Positions 21,881 to 33,255 of a DNA stretch of 64,000 nucleotides are shown here, in pieces. The notes beneath the pieces are model-generated. The model made no database searches and was not told the origin of the DNA. It saw only the letters and a list, made by a program, of their open reading frames with translations. Each line of letters opens with the position of its first letter. Position 1 is the stretch's first letter. A program made the position numbers and the translations under genes. Where the stretch lies: the NCBI GenBank assembly GCA_033964015.1, contig CM066920.1, positions 7,779,912 to 7,843,911 of the forward strand, in the 5' to 3' direction. The DNA is from Scolanthus callimorphus (Eukaryota; Cnidaria; Anthozoa; Actiniaria; Edwardsiidae).

Positions 21881-22147
21881 GTTAGTCGTAATATAAGAGT
21901 CGCAGCGTGTTGCAGAAGTCGCGAATGCTGCCGGTTTCCATATGCTGCAGTGTCTTAGAACAACTTCTTCACAATAGCTGTTGCAGAACAAGTTTGTCCA
22001 TGACAGCTACAACATATGGAACACGTGGAAACCAGACTTAAGAAATCTCACCTTCTCACTCTCAAAGTAAGAATTTCCCTTTTAAATTCAGAATCCACAT
22101 TTTAAAAATTGGTCGTTTTATTCCTGTGCATATGGCTGGAATCCCTA

Positions 22148-22221
22148 CTAGCAGAGGCCTCTTTTCTCTGCATTTCGCTTGCTGAGGTTCGCGAGGAAAA
22201 GAGAAAAGAGGCCTCTGCTAG
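22148..22221. repeat. Perfect 21-bp inverted repeat hairpin
   Basis: CTAGCAGAGGCCTCTTTTCT and its complement form perfect 21-bp arms around a 32-base loop. Unit 2 has a version with a shortened loop near 48790-48862. It may be the core of a foldback or a transcribed hairpin. Confidence 0.8.
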
Positions 22222-22640
22222 CAGAGAAAGGGCTGGACCTAGCGGAGTAGATATGGAGGATCCTGTTGATGAGTTCCTGACCGAGGATCATCAACCAACT
22301 CCCCTAGAGTTTCCCCAGGCGCGGATCCAGGGGGTTCATCGGGTGCAAATGAAACCCCCTCTCCCAACGAACCGATTGTTTTGGGATCGATTTGTTTAAA
22401 ACCTTTTATCATTTCAAGAGGTTCTTTTCTTTTATGTGACGCAATGTATACCAGTTTATTATATAGACACGAGTGTTTTACTGGGAAATACGCCACTCGT
22501 AGATCTCATACGAAGCTACATCCGGGTCCTCAGTGACATATTTTCCATATCCTCACTAGTGAGGATATCGGTCAAAGCAAAGGTGCTTGGAAATCAGTTT
22601 GGAATATTTTTTTCTGGTTTGTCTATATAATAAAAAGAAA
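22222..22640. other. Repeat-derived sequence, no gene
   Basis: A plus-strand open frame crosses the hairpin and this flank, but it has no domain. CACTAGTGAGGATATCGG near 22553-22571 is a short palindrome that is tandemly elaborated in unit 2 (49188-49242). Confidence 0.4.
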
Positions 22641-22776
22641 ATTACACGCTAGCTTGAAGATATGAGTTATCTTCTCATGTAAAAAACATTTTTTTTACTC
22701 ATTCGCTGCGCTCATTCGTAAAATATTGTTCTTGCCACTCGAAAATAAAACTCATATCTTCGCACCACCGTGTAAT
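22641..22776. mobile_element. ATTACACG hairpin MITE
   Basis: ATTACACG...AAGATATGAGTT on the left pairs with AACTCATATCTTCG...CGTGTAAT on the right. The unit 2 copy is 49317-49452. Confidence 0.8.
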
Positions 22777-22884
22777 ATCCTCTATATATAGATGTAGCAA
22801 ACCACGATTTCGTCTCGTGAGAGGGCCACGAACAACAGAGAAGGATTGGTATAAAATGTTCTCTCATACGTTTCTCTTGATCAG

Positions 22885-22940
22885 CAAAAATTAACCATCC
22901 CCCCCCCCCCCCCCTTCTTAAAATCCTGGATCCGCCACTG
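22885..22940. repeat. Poly-C run and GGATCCGCCACTG terminus
   Basis: A run of C (about 18) is followed by a terminus reading GGATCCGCCACTG. The complement, CAGTGGCGGATCC, starts the element at 62464, so this is one end of a related element. Unit 2 has a shorter C-rich run here. Confidence 0.6.
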
Positions 22941-23293
22941 TTTCCTTTTTTTAAGGAAAATATTGTGTTTGATGCGGGCTTCATGTCACAAGCGCTCGCG
23001 CCAAAAATGGCGGGAACTTCAGGCGGAAAATTTGGTCAATCAGAAACCTTCCTTGCACAGACATCAGCAGACACATCAAAAATATCATATAGTTAGATTA
23101 CATATATAAATATTGTGTTTCCATGACGGCTCAGATTTATGAACGCGGCACCGATTCTATAGCCCTGCCACTGGAAGTTGTTACTGGTTTCTGATCTAGT
23201 TCATGTGCTTTTGATACAAAAGAGACAATGAAGAGACTTGGTAACGCAACTAATGGAGCGTTACTAGTAGTTCGTTAGTGAATCACGAATTGC

Positions 23294-23611
23294 GTGGGCA
23301 TTCTATGTAAGCAATTGTACAAGTCAATGAACCTGTGTATCCAGTATAACTGCTTTGCCCTTTGCACTTGCACCTGTATTTGTTTTTTCCGCTATCAATT
23401 CGGTGTAACAATTCAGTCTCGTCGCCACGATTTGTACTGCAACCAGCAACAAATATTCTCTTGTCCTGAAAACGGATTATTTAAAGCACAAGTTAGCCAA
23501 TGCACAATAACTTATAGCAAATTGGGGACCTTCACGTATTCACTGAAAAGTTGCGCATGTGTATACAAAACCAGCTTTATCTCGCTTCCGTTTCGCAAAT
23601 TCGTTTCCTAG
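23294..23611 (+). other. Cys-rich open frame kept in both units
   Basis: About 105 codons are open in both units (unit 2: 49965-50282) with only a few substitutions and no indel, unusual in this region. It contains CFALCTCTCICFF and two further cysteine pairs. The first codon is GTG, and the internal ATG near 23326 is ATA in unit 2, so a start cannot be supported. The 3' end overlaps a TTTCCTAGTCGTCTTTTCA motif also present at about 18706, hinting at repeat origin. It could be an exon, but no protein family is recognised. Confidence 0.25.
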
Positions 23612-23699
23612 TCGTCTTTTCAGTTTACGACCTCGACCTCTACGCTCTAATAACTATAATTTTAAAGTACAAAATGTTCTGATGCACATGCGTTAGTGG

Positions 23700-23990
23700 A
23701 TGTCACCAGAGCTTCCTGTGCGCATTCTCGAATCCAGAGCTCCCCGGCTCGTCTCTTCGCGAGGGAGGCTCTGGTGACAGCCATTGACGCATGCGCGAGA
23801 TTTGATACAGAGCCGTTGAGAGAAACAACTTTCTGCGCATGCTCGAACGTTCAAAATGCACTGCAAGAGTTATAATTAAACCGAGTCATCCAAACTCTGC
23901 CAATCAGCGACGGACCTCAAATGGATGTCCCCAGAGCCTCCCCTGCGAGCAGACGAGCCGGGGAGCTCTGGGTACGAGAATGCCCCGTGC
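23700..23990. mobile_element. GAGCTCCCCGGCTCG foldback, copy 2
   Basis: A complete pair of arms: CCAGAGCTCCCCGGCTCG ... GAGGCTCTGGTGACA on the left and its complement (CCCCAGAGCCTCCC ... CGAGCCGGGGAGCTCTGG) on the right, around GACGCATGCGCGAGATTTG and CCAATCAGCG. It lies just downstream of the collagen exon. Confidence 0.85.
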
Positions 23991-24092
23991 GGGGTGGTCT
24001 TAAGTTAGAGGAGCGAGAACGAGAAGGCTCTGGGGAAAAGAATGAGTTCACAAGACGTTGATGCGACGTATAAATTATTGGTCTTTACTTAC

Positions 24093-24518
24093 ATTTGCTT
24101 CAGTAACCTCGTCCGTATGAGCCACAACGTCAATTCCTGCGGTCAAAGGTGTTCCCCCTCCAATTTTATATACACAAGCTGATAGGCCACCAACGCCCCT
24201 GTCACCCTTTGGTCCTTGCGTTCCATTAATTCCCCGTAATCCCTGAGGTCCTTGAACCCCTTGGTCTCCCTTGTCACCTTTGACACCGTTAGCTCCTGCG
24301 GGACCGGGATCTCCTTGAAGTCCTTTTTCCCCTTTCTCTCCTTTAGCACCGGTGGAGCCATTAAATCCTTTGATGCCTTGTATTCCTTGGTCACCCTTGT
24401 CGCCCTTATCACCTTTAACGCCCTGGTCCCCTTTGGAACCTTTTGGTCCCGTTGGTCCCTGTGAGCCGTTATGGCCACGAGGGCCTGTGGGTCCCTCCAT
24501 TTTAGCTACTGCGTCAAC
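24093..24518 (-). CDS. Collagen triple-helix exon (open copy)
   Basis: A 426-bp exon in phase 0, bounded by the acceptor TTTGCTATTTAG and the donor GTAAGT. It encodes VDAVAKMEG followed by about 31 Gly-X-Y triplets (such as GPTGPRGHNGSQGPTGPKG and GEKGEKGLQGDPGPAG), rich in the KGD/KGE triplets that stabilise short collagens. After the helix come LSACVYKIGGGTPLTAG and an acidic linker. It lies downstream of two coiled-coil exons on the same strand, the order seen in type II membrane collagens (gliomedin/colmedin, MACITs), where the coiled coil registers three chains. The C-terminal domain is not in view. It is intact here, unlike in unit 2. Confidence 0.85.
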
Positions 24519-26119
24519 CTAAATAGCAAATGACACAGGATTGTGATCTATGAATAAAGGCATCAGAAATATGGCCGTCTAGTCCCTGGTGCCCAGCCTT
24601 CGTGCTTCCTCGCGGTTGATCTCTGATCACACGAAGCCCCCTCAGCACACCCAGGGATTGGGCTGCAAATATTGTCGAGAAATAACCAAGATATCAAGCA
24701 AGTCTCCAAAAATGGTGTCGTTTTCTAAACGTTCCTTATATGTACTTATATGGAAGGTTTCATTTGCCATATTTGGAATTTGCCATACTTCCTAAATTAA
24801 ATTAGCGAAAAATTCAACAACTTGCAGGTTTTGGAGACGGGTTCACAGGTAGCCCGCGTTCCGGGCACGAGTAGACATTTGTCGATATTTGGTCTGCCAG
24901 CATCGGACCTTATTACATGGAAAATTTCAGCCCGTAGATCCGCTGGCCAAGCGACAGCCACCTGGTTTCTTGTTCTCAAATAAGCCAATCAAAACGATTT
25001 TCATTGCATCGCCAAGTTCAAACAGATTCTTCAATATTTCAAATGAGCACAAAAGCTTTTCCATCTCAGAAATCTTGCCAAATGTCAAATGTAAACTGGA
25101 TGATTAAATCCATTTTTTCTCCCCAAAACTGCGAACATTTAACAATTATTGGACGAGGTTGAGCATGATAGTGAGATTTGTCAACGCCGAGGTTTGTGTT
25201 ATCATAACACTAACTCGCGCGTTGACAAATCTCACTATCATGATCAACCTAATCCAATAATTGTTTTATTATTCAGCAACTAGCAATTCTTACCAGCATT
25301 GCTCGGTTTTTAACTTCGCTTATGTCCGTTGGTATTTTCCTCTTCGTATTCATATAGCCATAGTTGATGTTTAGATATCCTGTACAATGATCTCTCGGCA
25401 AAATCATTCAGATTCAACGAGAATATTGGCAAAATTGGCTTTCGCTTCCGAAATAAAAACCAAGATGGCGGTCAAGCCTATTGGCTTGCGTTATGACGTC
25501 ATAAGAGTGCATCAATCCTAATGTCTGGAGTATGACGTCACGAACCGCGCGCCAACAAGACTTCGCTGGGTACTCTTAGCCAATCAGAATCGAGATAGTG
25601 GCATGGCTGAAAAATAATCGTCCTTATTCCTACCCTTCTGAAGGATACTACCATACCTTAGAGGACAAAGTGTTATTGATGCTTAACAGAGTGTTGAGGA
25701 AATATGATCTGTCATATTGAGCTGCAAAAAAAAACAACAATAATGATGAAGAATCTGAATTTGTTAAAAAAGAATTTGCTAGTGTTGTAAATAATACTAT
25801 TAAAACACTGGAAGCAATGCTATTCCGGGCAAGGATTGGGAAAGGAAGGCCGCAACGTTAAGCGTGTATTGCACACCTGACTCCAAGCTACGCCTGACTA
25901 GTCCCCAGTCGTCTCTAAAGAAGAAGTAAAATCACGCGCGCTAAGGATCACGGTCAGGAGAAGGGAGTCAACAGGAACTGCAAAGCATCTCGCCTTTCCC
26001 AAGATACTTTGCGCACCTCCACTAGAGATGACTGGGACGAGTCAGAAGCTACGCTCTGTACAGAGCATTGCATGCTATGAAAAAGACGCAGGTAGGAAAT
26101 TGGAATGCGTTTCGCCCAC
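24519..26119. other. Intron between collagen and coiled-coil exons
   Basis: This holds the hairpin at 25141-25266 and MITE-like sequence with GATGGCGG and TGACGTCA near 25464-25550. A possible tiny exon at about 26015-26054 (SVASDSSQSSLVE) is open here, but unit 2 lacks its AG acceptor, so it is not called. Confidence 0.45.
25141..25266. mobile_element. AACAATTATTGGA hairpin element
   Basis: The arms AACAATTATTGGA and TCCAATAATTGTT, with inner GATAGTGAGATTTGTCAACG and its complement, form a hairpin of 126 bp. The unit 2 version (51782-51876) is about 30 bp shorter. Confidence 0.85.
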
Positions 26120-26288
26120 CTGATTGACCATGTTCCATACAAGGTCAGTCCTCTGTGCTGTACTGTTGACGCGGACGACAGCACGTTTAGCAGATTTTGA
26201 TCGAGTGTGCTGGGGTGCTGTTATTTGAAGAGGTGTTGAGGAGTTTTAGTTGTGCTTTCAGGGTTTGGATTTCTTGATTTCTCTCGGT
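26120..26288 (-). pseudogene. Second coiled-coil exon, frameshifted copy
   Basis: The acceptor TTTTGTAG and donor GTGGGC match unit 2, where the exon is 171 bp and open (57 codons). Here it is 169 bp. It starts TERNQEIQTLKAQLKLLNTS, then loses one base near 26194, giving a stop after about 34 codons, and loses a second base near 26172. The predicted helix, Asn-rich linker and conserved Trp of the unit 2 copy are lost. If the lost bases are sequencing errors this copy would be intact. Confidence 0.7.
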
Positions 26289-26454
26289 CTACAAAATGAA
26301 TATCACATTTCCCAAATTGAGGCAACTCCAGTGAAAGCAAAAGAATATGTTACCTCGTCGGGAGGCTTTAGTACCAGTCATTTGAGGACCGTTACGACCA
26401 GTTCAATTCGAAAACGTTAGTGCGGCTGCAGAACGTTCAATATCTCGACGGCAA

Positions 26455-26790
26455 TTCTCGAACCCAGAGCTCCCCGGCTCGACGCCTCGCAGGGGAGGCT
26501 CTGGTGACAGCCATTGACGCATGCTCAAAAGAAAATGGTGGTTTTATGCGTCACAATTACTTTTAGAGCGTTCACATCGAAGGCATAGGCTGAAAAGACG
26601 ACAAGGAAAACAATGCCAGTGTCATTGTGACAGATACGTTTTTATAAAGCGAGATAAAGCTACTTTTATGTACGCGTGTGCGCCATTTCAGCCAATCAGC
26701 GAAGGCCCTCAAATGGATGCCACCAGAGCCTCCCATGCGAGGCGACGAGCCGGGGAGCTCTACGTTCGAGAATGCTCGACGGCTCTGTAT
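26455..26790. mobile_element. GAGCTCCCCGGCTCG foldback, copy 3
   Basis: It begins ATTCTCGAACCCAGAGCTCC and ends GGGGAGCTCTACGTTCGAGA, with inner GACGCATGC and CCAATCAGCG. A related, shorter element follows at about 26805-26910 (CCAGAGCCCGTCATC ... GGGGCTCTGG). Confidence 0.85.
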
Positions 26791-26986
26791 TAATTTGCAC
26801 GCATGCGTCAGTGGCTGTTACCAGAGAATCATCCAATCTCATATCCAGAGCCCGTCATCTTTTGGCCAGCGACAAGACTCGGGGCTCTGGGGAATCCGAT
26901 TTGTGAGGTAGATCAAAATCATACAGAAAACATATAACAAACTTTCAAACTAGATACCCCAGAATCTATTACACCTCGTTGCTTAC

Positions 26987-27069
26987 CATTTTCGACTGGA
27001 GATGTGTCAAGTTCGATTTGAGGTCCTCTATGTCTGCTACCAGGGCCGACAAGCCATCCGTCAGTTTCA
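26987..27069 (-). CDS. First coiled-coil exon of the collagen gene
   Basis: An 83-bp exon between a pyrimidine-rich acceptor (CTGCTTTACAG) and the donor GTAAGC. It completes a split codon and then encodes 27 residues: KLTDGLSALVADIEDLK and SNLTHLQSKM. Leu/Ile/Val spacing every three or four residues suggests a parallel coiled coil, and NLT is an N-glycosylation site, consistent with an extracellular position. It ends in phase 0, matching the next exon. The exon with the membrane helix is not found upstream within this unit. The nearest candidate is in unit 2 at 42916-43706, about 16 kb away on the same strand. Confidence 0.7.
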
Positions 27070-27456
27070 CTGTAAAGCAGACTTCACGAACCCGCGACGT
27101 TGCTAGAAATGAACAATCTTGCAACTATGCAGTATCAGCGTTATGCTGAGAAGAACGAAAAATGGAAATTCTGCAAAAACAATTTCGTTCGGCTTTCCCA
27201 TGAACAAACATGTGATTTCCGAAAACTTCACATTCTTGTGCTTGTGTCATTGGAAATTCAGCTTTTCACGAATGGGTTTCTGCCCCTGGATTCTGCAAAA
27301 CGTTTCTGTGGAAGACAGCATGATAAGAAATTTCCATCTCATAAAGCTACCATTCCTTCAAGACCTTCAAGTGAATTTCCATTTAATAATAATGATCGTT
27401 CTTCTAGCATTTTCGTTATGACGTGCTATCTATAACTTAAAATATTGTTGCACAAT
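27070..27456. other. End of unit 1 and duplication junction
   Basis: Plus-strand open frames here (27100-27435) differ from those in unit 2 (53940-54260) by frameshifts and show no domain. The junction to unit 2 lies at about 27456. Confidence 0.4.
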
Positions 27457-28068
27457 TTGAGCTCATTAGCATAAGCCATGTAGAATCAGACCGTTCGAGA
27501 GAGCTATAAAATGATGAGTTCTGAAATCGATAGAGGACTGACTAGAGGACTATAAATGAAACATTTCAAAATTTCAAGCTGAAATCTCGAATTCTAAGTG
27601 CGGGTGCAACGTTCGAATTTAGAGGAAATATGTGAGCTATGAGCGTTTTGCCCCAATGATTTCACACAATTTTGAAAAGCTTCAACTAGCCTAAACAAGC
27701 CCCCCGCTTGTGCAGAAACGCATAGAGTCAACATGGAGAGGTCCCAATACAAGTTGCATTGTAAATGGGATGCGAAATCGAGTATAAATATGAAGTACCG
27801 TCCGCCAAAAAGGAAAGTCCATTGTTCCGCTATGACAAACACGGCAGATAGGCAGAGAGAAACACATTCACAGTAGCGCCAACTAAGGAAGCATATTGTT
27901 TATAAAAAGCTTCAAAAATGATGGAAATAGGTCAATACTTTTTTCAAAGCTAGATTTTCAAAGCTTGATGCAGCGTTAATTTTGTGCATGTAACAAGGAC
28001 GTCACCAAGGATCGGCCGATTGAGCCAACTTTATCAGCAACATAAATAGCTTACGAGATACTACATAC
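27457..28068. other. Unit 2 sequence downstream of gene A
   Basis: This is collinear with 331-956 and 2161-2671. The candidate last-exon sequence is present here. No other gene is seen. Confidence 0.4.
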
Positions 28069-28394
28069 CAGATGAACAACATTGCCCAGTGAAGCCAGCA
28101 GTGCAACTGCATCCTGTGGGTAAATTTGTGCCTCCATTTTGGCAAGCGTCCCTATTACAAGGTCGAGTCTCCCTCAAACTGAAACAGCTACCACTGCAAG
28201 AGGCAGGGTGGTTACGATCTAGTGCGCCTCTGCGTCCCCGTGCTTCCACAAGGAAGAGAGCAAGCTGACCATGCTGACCAAGCTGATACTTGGCAGTTTC
28301 TTGCAACGCAACGCCGTCTTCCCCAAGCATCGACATTAGGGACGATTAAAATAGCAAACACGAAGGCAGCTACAAGCAATCTTTGAAGCAGCAT
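28061..28394 (-). pseudogene. TSP1/EGF gene A, unit 2 copy, frameshifted
   Basis: ATG at 28392-28394 opens the MLLQRL-type signal peptide and the TSP1 core (WSAWSACSLPCGSTG). Relative to 2664-2999, one G (in the run near 28208) and one A (near 28219) are missing, so the frame breaks after QRRTR and the EGF-like cysteines fall in another frame. These return as NHPASCSGSCFSLRETRPC and CQNGGTNLPTGCSCTAGF. The GTATGT donor is kept. Decay and base-calling error cannot be told apart here. Confidence 0.75.
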
Positions 28395-30587
28395 CTTTGA
28401 CAAATGACCCGACTGGGATTGCGTGAGAGCTATACCTTCAATACGAGTGCAATCTGAATGCATAAGATGTCACTCTCTTTTGTATTGAACTCGTCACGGA
28501 GGTTGAATTTCCCCCATTCCAAAACGTCAGGTCTTTATTATTAACATGGCTTCTATAGGTCCGTATTGCCGCGATGGGGCAATACAAGGACATTCTTTCC
28601 ACATGAGGTCTAATATTGGACAAAAGTAGAAACCCACTCGCAGCTATTACGAATCCTGCTATCTGATTGGCCTCCCTACGCACTATCTACATGATAGATA
28701 GTGAGCAGCCAAAAAGGGAGCGTAAAACAATACTCGAAGGCAGTTGCAGTTTCTCCTCAAACAGTTTAGACTAATCGTTCTCGTATAGAATATATATAGT
28801 CAACATCTATAGTCATAGAAAAACTTGAACTCGTTGTCTAAGTAATGTATAAAAAATCTCGCAGTCGTGAGTACTACTTATAAAACGTTGACAATAATAA
28901 ACGTGAAGTAGAAAAGTCATCATTTTAATGTTCAGAAAACGTAGCGTACAATGACGTTGTGCATTGGACGTGATTTTATCAGGCCTAAAGCATCCTTTGT
29001 AACTTTTTTAACTTTTTTTAATATCAGGCGATATCGGGAAATACGGTAGAAGGCAATCGGCATCTTGCCACTCTGTGTTGTTGTGGGCCGTCAATATTTT
29101 AATTAAACTGTTTTTGACCAAATTAATTGTATATAGTAATATTCGTTAGAAGAATGTATTCATCGAAAAGAAAAAAAGGTGAGAAAATGCAAATAAAAGT
29201 GTTTGAGCACGTGTGGAAATCCGCGCTGTCAGAGCGAGCGCAATACCGGTTTAAAAAATTGAAGAATCGCGATAAAAACGAAATTATACTTTTGAGACTG
29301 CACTCCACAAAGTACTAACGGCGATGGAAGGAAATCCCTATGGTTAGACGGCACGAGAGGCGCATGGTCTTGCAAGGATCGAGATCATAAGAGTGTAATC
29401 TTCATTTGTGAAAGTTGAGGACTGGAGGCATTCAAAAACAGTCCGTGATCGAAGAAGCAATGACCATGACCCCATCGGGGTTATGAAACATTCTCAAACT
29501 TCTTAATATTCATCAAGCTTAAACAAACAAAATAATTGGATTACCGGAGGGTTTAAACATATTAGAGTTCTCAATTTTATTAACAAGACATTAAGCTTTT
29601 AAAAACAATCCCCCAAAAAAGGGTTTGGATATGCGGTCTTATTAAATTTGCCATAAAGGTTTGAGACTTTATTCTTTCTTCTCCAAAATTTAATGATTCG
29701 TTTGACGAGCTATATCCAAACAAGTTTAAAATTTGCCTCATTGTTTTCAACTCACTTCTCCTGAGTGATGATGTCGCTCCTAAATAGAAAAGGTCAACCA
29801 CGTCCCCAGTCTTATGGCAGTTATGGGTCATTTTCAAGATGGCGGTTGGTCTTGACCGCTTAACTAAGGACAACATCGTTCCCATGGCCTCACACAGTGG
29901 TCATGTGACTCAGCCCCACCCCCCCCCCCCCCCCCCCCTCCAGGGTCTTGTGCTCGACTAACCGCCATCGTGAAAATTACCCACAAGACCCTGGGGACGA
30001 GTTCGTAGTATCCCTATATGCTTTGCAGTAAATAGGAAACACAGCATTTGCAGTACCTTTTGTTTTCTTTGAACTGTCAACTCGCGCCAACGGGATGGCT
30101 TCCCGCCGCATTTTCCCTACTCTTTAGTAGGTTGCACCCGCGTGACACATAAGACATTATTACTATTTGTAGTAACCAGCGATGCGTCATGGGAGAGCCC
30201 CATAAACATTGTAAAATACGGGGTCCACATTTAGGCTTATTTAATATTGCCGTCTCTCTCAGGATACAACAAAATTGTAATCAAGAAAATTTGCCAAAAA
30301 TTATCGACCTTCCGACGTAGCAAAACTTTAATATTAGGAAATCGGCCCCTTTCATTTCGAAGGTCTGTAACTATTTTCTCTCATATCTCTATCAAAAAAA
30401 AGCAGGAAATGTCAACAATTGCAGATACTCCAGAAACACCGTTGTTTTGCCGAATGTTGACACGAGGAAGAAAAAACAACAGGCATCCCGCGTGGAGTCG
30501 TATAAGACAAGACATTTGCTGAGTCACATAGGGTACAACCATTGTTATAAATAGGTGTATATAACTAGTAATTAAATGTAAACATAC
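28395..30587. other. Unit 2 intergenic between genes A and B
   Basis: It matches 3000-5667 of unit 1 without the SINE (empty site near 29101). A plus/minus open frame pair near 29123-29318 and the minus frame at 29580-29885 are decayed versions of unit 1 frames. A degraded CCAGGGTCTT foldback with a poly-C run occupies about 29830-29995. Confidence 0.45.
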
Positions 30588-30937
30588 CCAATTCACAGCA
30601 ACTGCCTGTATACCCGGCTTTGCAGCGACAACCTCCAACCATGGGTGTACCACCATTTCGACAAGCATTCCTATTACAAGGTCTGGTTTCTTGCAAATGG
30701 TACGGACAGATACCACCGCACTGCTCACCTACGATTTTTCGCCGCGTGCGCGACTGTAAACCTGCACTTCCACAAGGATGAGTGCAAGCTGAGAATGGAG
30801 ACCAAGAGGATACCTGGCAGTTTCGTGGTGGCAGGGGGGAGCAGATCGTCGTCTGCGTCTACGTCGCCAAGCATCACCTGAGATATCAAAAGAATCGCCA
30901 CGAAGGCTGCAAAGAATACTCTTTGAAGCGACATCAT
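30588..30937 (-). pseudogene. TSP1/EGF gene B, unit 2 copy, frameshifted
   Basis: The start is good: ATG ATG at 30932-30937, then SLQRVFFAAFVAILLISQ, a full signal peptide. One base is missing at the end of the signal peptide (CAGGTGATG against CAGATTGATG in unit 1), so the mature region is out of frame. The TSP1 and EGF-like cysteines and the GTATGT donor remain in the other frame. This is the reverse of unit 1, which has a broken start but an open mature region. Confidence 0.75.
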
Positions 30938-32195
30938 TGGTTGAGTTGAGCCGATGCGATTAGATCGACATACTCTTGCACAACGGATGCACATGCAAGT
31001 GGAATCAGGCAGAGATCAGGCACTCTTTAAATAATAAGTGTGGCACGTGAGACGAATGTGGAGTCACTCTGCATTGCAAATACTAGTCTTTCATTGCTAA
31101 ACACGTAAACAAAAGTGCAGTTAAGTCGATTTCCCATTGGAAGTAGAAGGAAACCGCAAGGTTTGCGAAGGAAATCATTTTAATCTTTCTGTTTTAATCA
31201 TTTAATTCTCTCGGCGGAAAACCTGGAAGATTGGAAGAGCGGAAATGACATGTTTGTTTTTCGGCTTGAATCATTTTCAACTTTTTTGTAAAAGGTATTT
31301 ACCACCTTACCTTGGGCATAATTTACTAAATTTGTACACTAGTAAGAAATACTCAATACAATGTTAATTTTCGCGCTGATCAAAGTATCAGCTCCTCAGC
31401 CCATCAAAATTTAGAATGTTTTCTTTGGTATAAGGACTTCTTGTGTATAAAATCTTATTCATAACATGCGTTAGAAGTTCGATCATTTCCGATTTGTCAG
31501 CAGGTTTTCCTCGAACTAGAAGTCTTTAAGGGAGCCTGTAACGCAACTGCGCAGCCGTTCTGCGCATCTCAAAACAAAGAAGTATCGTCCCGTAACGATG
31601 GCCAAGCGAAGGCTAAAAACCTCGAAAACAATCGTTCATAATCTCGCTATTTCTCGATCCATCTCTAATAGGATGGTGTAATTAGTGACAGTCTCCCTTA
31701 TACACTTCTATCCGGTCATCAGGGTCGCAGGTAAGGCATCAAATGACTGTTCAAGGCGGACTACTTCATAAGGAAGACACTAGGCCAGGAGAGACGTGTG
31801 TGAGTCCGGAAATAATACGAGTTCCAGATTCTTAAATTGATCTCCCAAGTACAAGTTCAAGAAACAAAAGGAAATCATAAGAGTTCTTGAATAGTGCGCG
31901 CTACTTCATCCAATCAGCAAAGGCCTCCTCAAATGGAGTCACCAGAGCCCCCCCTGCGATGACTCCCCTCCGGTTTTTCTAAACATCGGTGAAAATAAAA
32001 TTCGGGTTTGCTTAGTTTTTTTTCAATCCACTTCGAGGACAGTGTTTCGAAATCCTGATAAATCATCTAATGTTTGATATATTACATCAACTAAGGACAT
32101 GGCCGGTCAATATAAAGGACAAGCGCGAGCACGGCACACTCAAACAGGAACAGGTTTAAGCTCTCTCTCCGTTACCTCCCTGTTGACCTGTAGCA
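30938..32195. other. Unit 2 intergenic right of gene B
   Basis: It matches 6023-7270 of unit 1. No gene is recognised. Confidence 0.5.
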
Positions 32196-32200
32196 AAATA

Positions 32201-32238
32201 TTTATAGAATACTAATATCGATATTAGTATTCTATAAA
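32201..32238. repeat. Perfect 38-bp palindrome
   Basis: TTTATAGAATACTAATATC is followed directly by its exact complement. A third, partial copy of the arm (AGAATACTAATAGATCTATT) follows at about 32246. Confidence 0.95.
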
Positions 32239-33255
32239 CATTTACAGAATACTAATAGATCTATTAACTATTGTCATTATTCATCAACCCCACCCTTTCA
32301 CTGCTGAACTATTCGAGTAAAAATTACGACTATGAAAAAACATTACTCAAAACTTTAAGCAAGAAAAGCATTGGCAAAACAAATGTTACAACAATTAGGC
32401 TAGTTGGTTTTGTCGACAATAATAAACTGTATAAGAATAAGTTCAAGAACGGCTGCAAGCAGACTAGTGTTCATTTGACCAGAAAGCTGTCTTATTATAT
32501 AAAACTAACAGCATTAAAAAATACGCATTTTCAATAAATAACCAGAGAGTCTGACTCAGTTGAACTGCTTTCCCTCCACTGCCTTTCCAACAATTTCTTG
32601 ACCTCGTCTTGTTCACTTGCTCCATTGTTGTATCTTTTCCAATCCCTCTGCGTGCAATGCTTTCGAAACCAGTTTGGAAACCTTAAAACACATGGAAATA
32701 GTTCGATATTTAATGTATTTTACATTTAATTTACCAACAAGTCTGATAAAGCAAAGTCGCTATACTCAGAATAAACTAACCTTCTTTTTTTGCTCGATTG
32801 TTGTCTCAAAAAGCTCGACCATATAGTTCACATCTCCTGTTCTCGTATCGGTACGAATGCCTCCAACTGCTGTCCTGCCGTGTTTTAGACTTTCGGAAAG
32901 TCCCATCCCGACACACGATTTGAAGAGCAGAGAAAGCGACTTGTGACGAGTTTGGCGTACCAAAAGCGCTACGCTGCATTTTTTTACAGTACTTAGCATC
33001 GACTGAATAAATTTCATTGCACAACTTTCGGCTAAAGTTGATAACAAAAGCCAGTTCATTATTTTGTGTATTACATCATTTACAACAAAAGGCCTATTCA
33101 TTGTCATGAATAAAACAAAGAATCCTAAAAACCTTTTCAACTGAATTGAATTCATGCTGCCTTGGATTTTCAATAGTACTTCAAATTGTTTTCAACAAAA
33201 GAATACAAACAAAGAATTTTCAACAAAGAGTTGTTGTCTTGACATATCATAAGTC

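Larger units (their letters stand above)
19750..22038. mobile_element. Composite PIF-like element with two minisatellites
   Basis: The left end AGCCTGGTTTCCATATG and the right end (complement AGTCTGGTTTCCACGTG) are flanked by TAA at 19747-19749 and 22039-22041. The interior is a 41-bp array, a nested foldback carrying a LINE tail, a second nested hairpin, a 47-bp array, and a right arm with TTGCAGAACAAG and GACAGCTACAACATATG. Each repeat monomer resembles part of the element's own arms, so the arrays probably grew from its terminal sequences. In unit 2 the left terminus is lost (the element begins about 44839 and ends 48681). Confidence 0.75.
216..27456. repeat. Segmental duplication, unit 1
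   Basis: This stretch aligns in order and orientation with 27457-54282, and its first 10.9 kb also aligns with 55078-60493. By eye the copies differ by scattered substitutions, many short indels and whole-element insertions. The left part (216-331) is shared with unit 3 but not with unit 2. Unit 1 carries several insertions missing elsewhere: 3730-4127, 8311-10080, 13555-13843, 14965-15221, 17140-17364 and the local gene duplication at 425-3573. Confidence 0.95.

Noticed and set aside
26015..26054. Possible 39-bp exon (SVASDSSQSSLVE)
   Set aside because: The AG acceptor in unit 1 is not kept in unit 2, and a micro-exon cannot be supported without transcripts.
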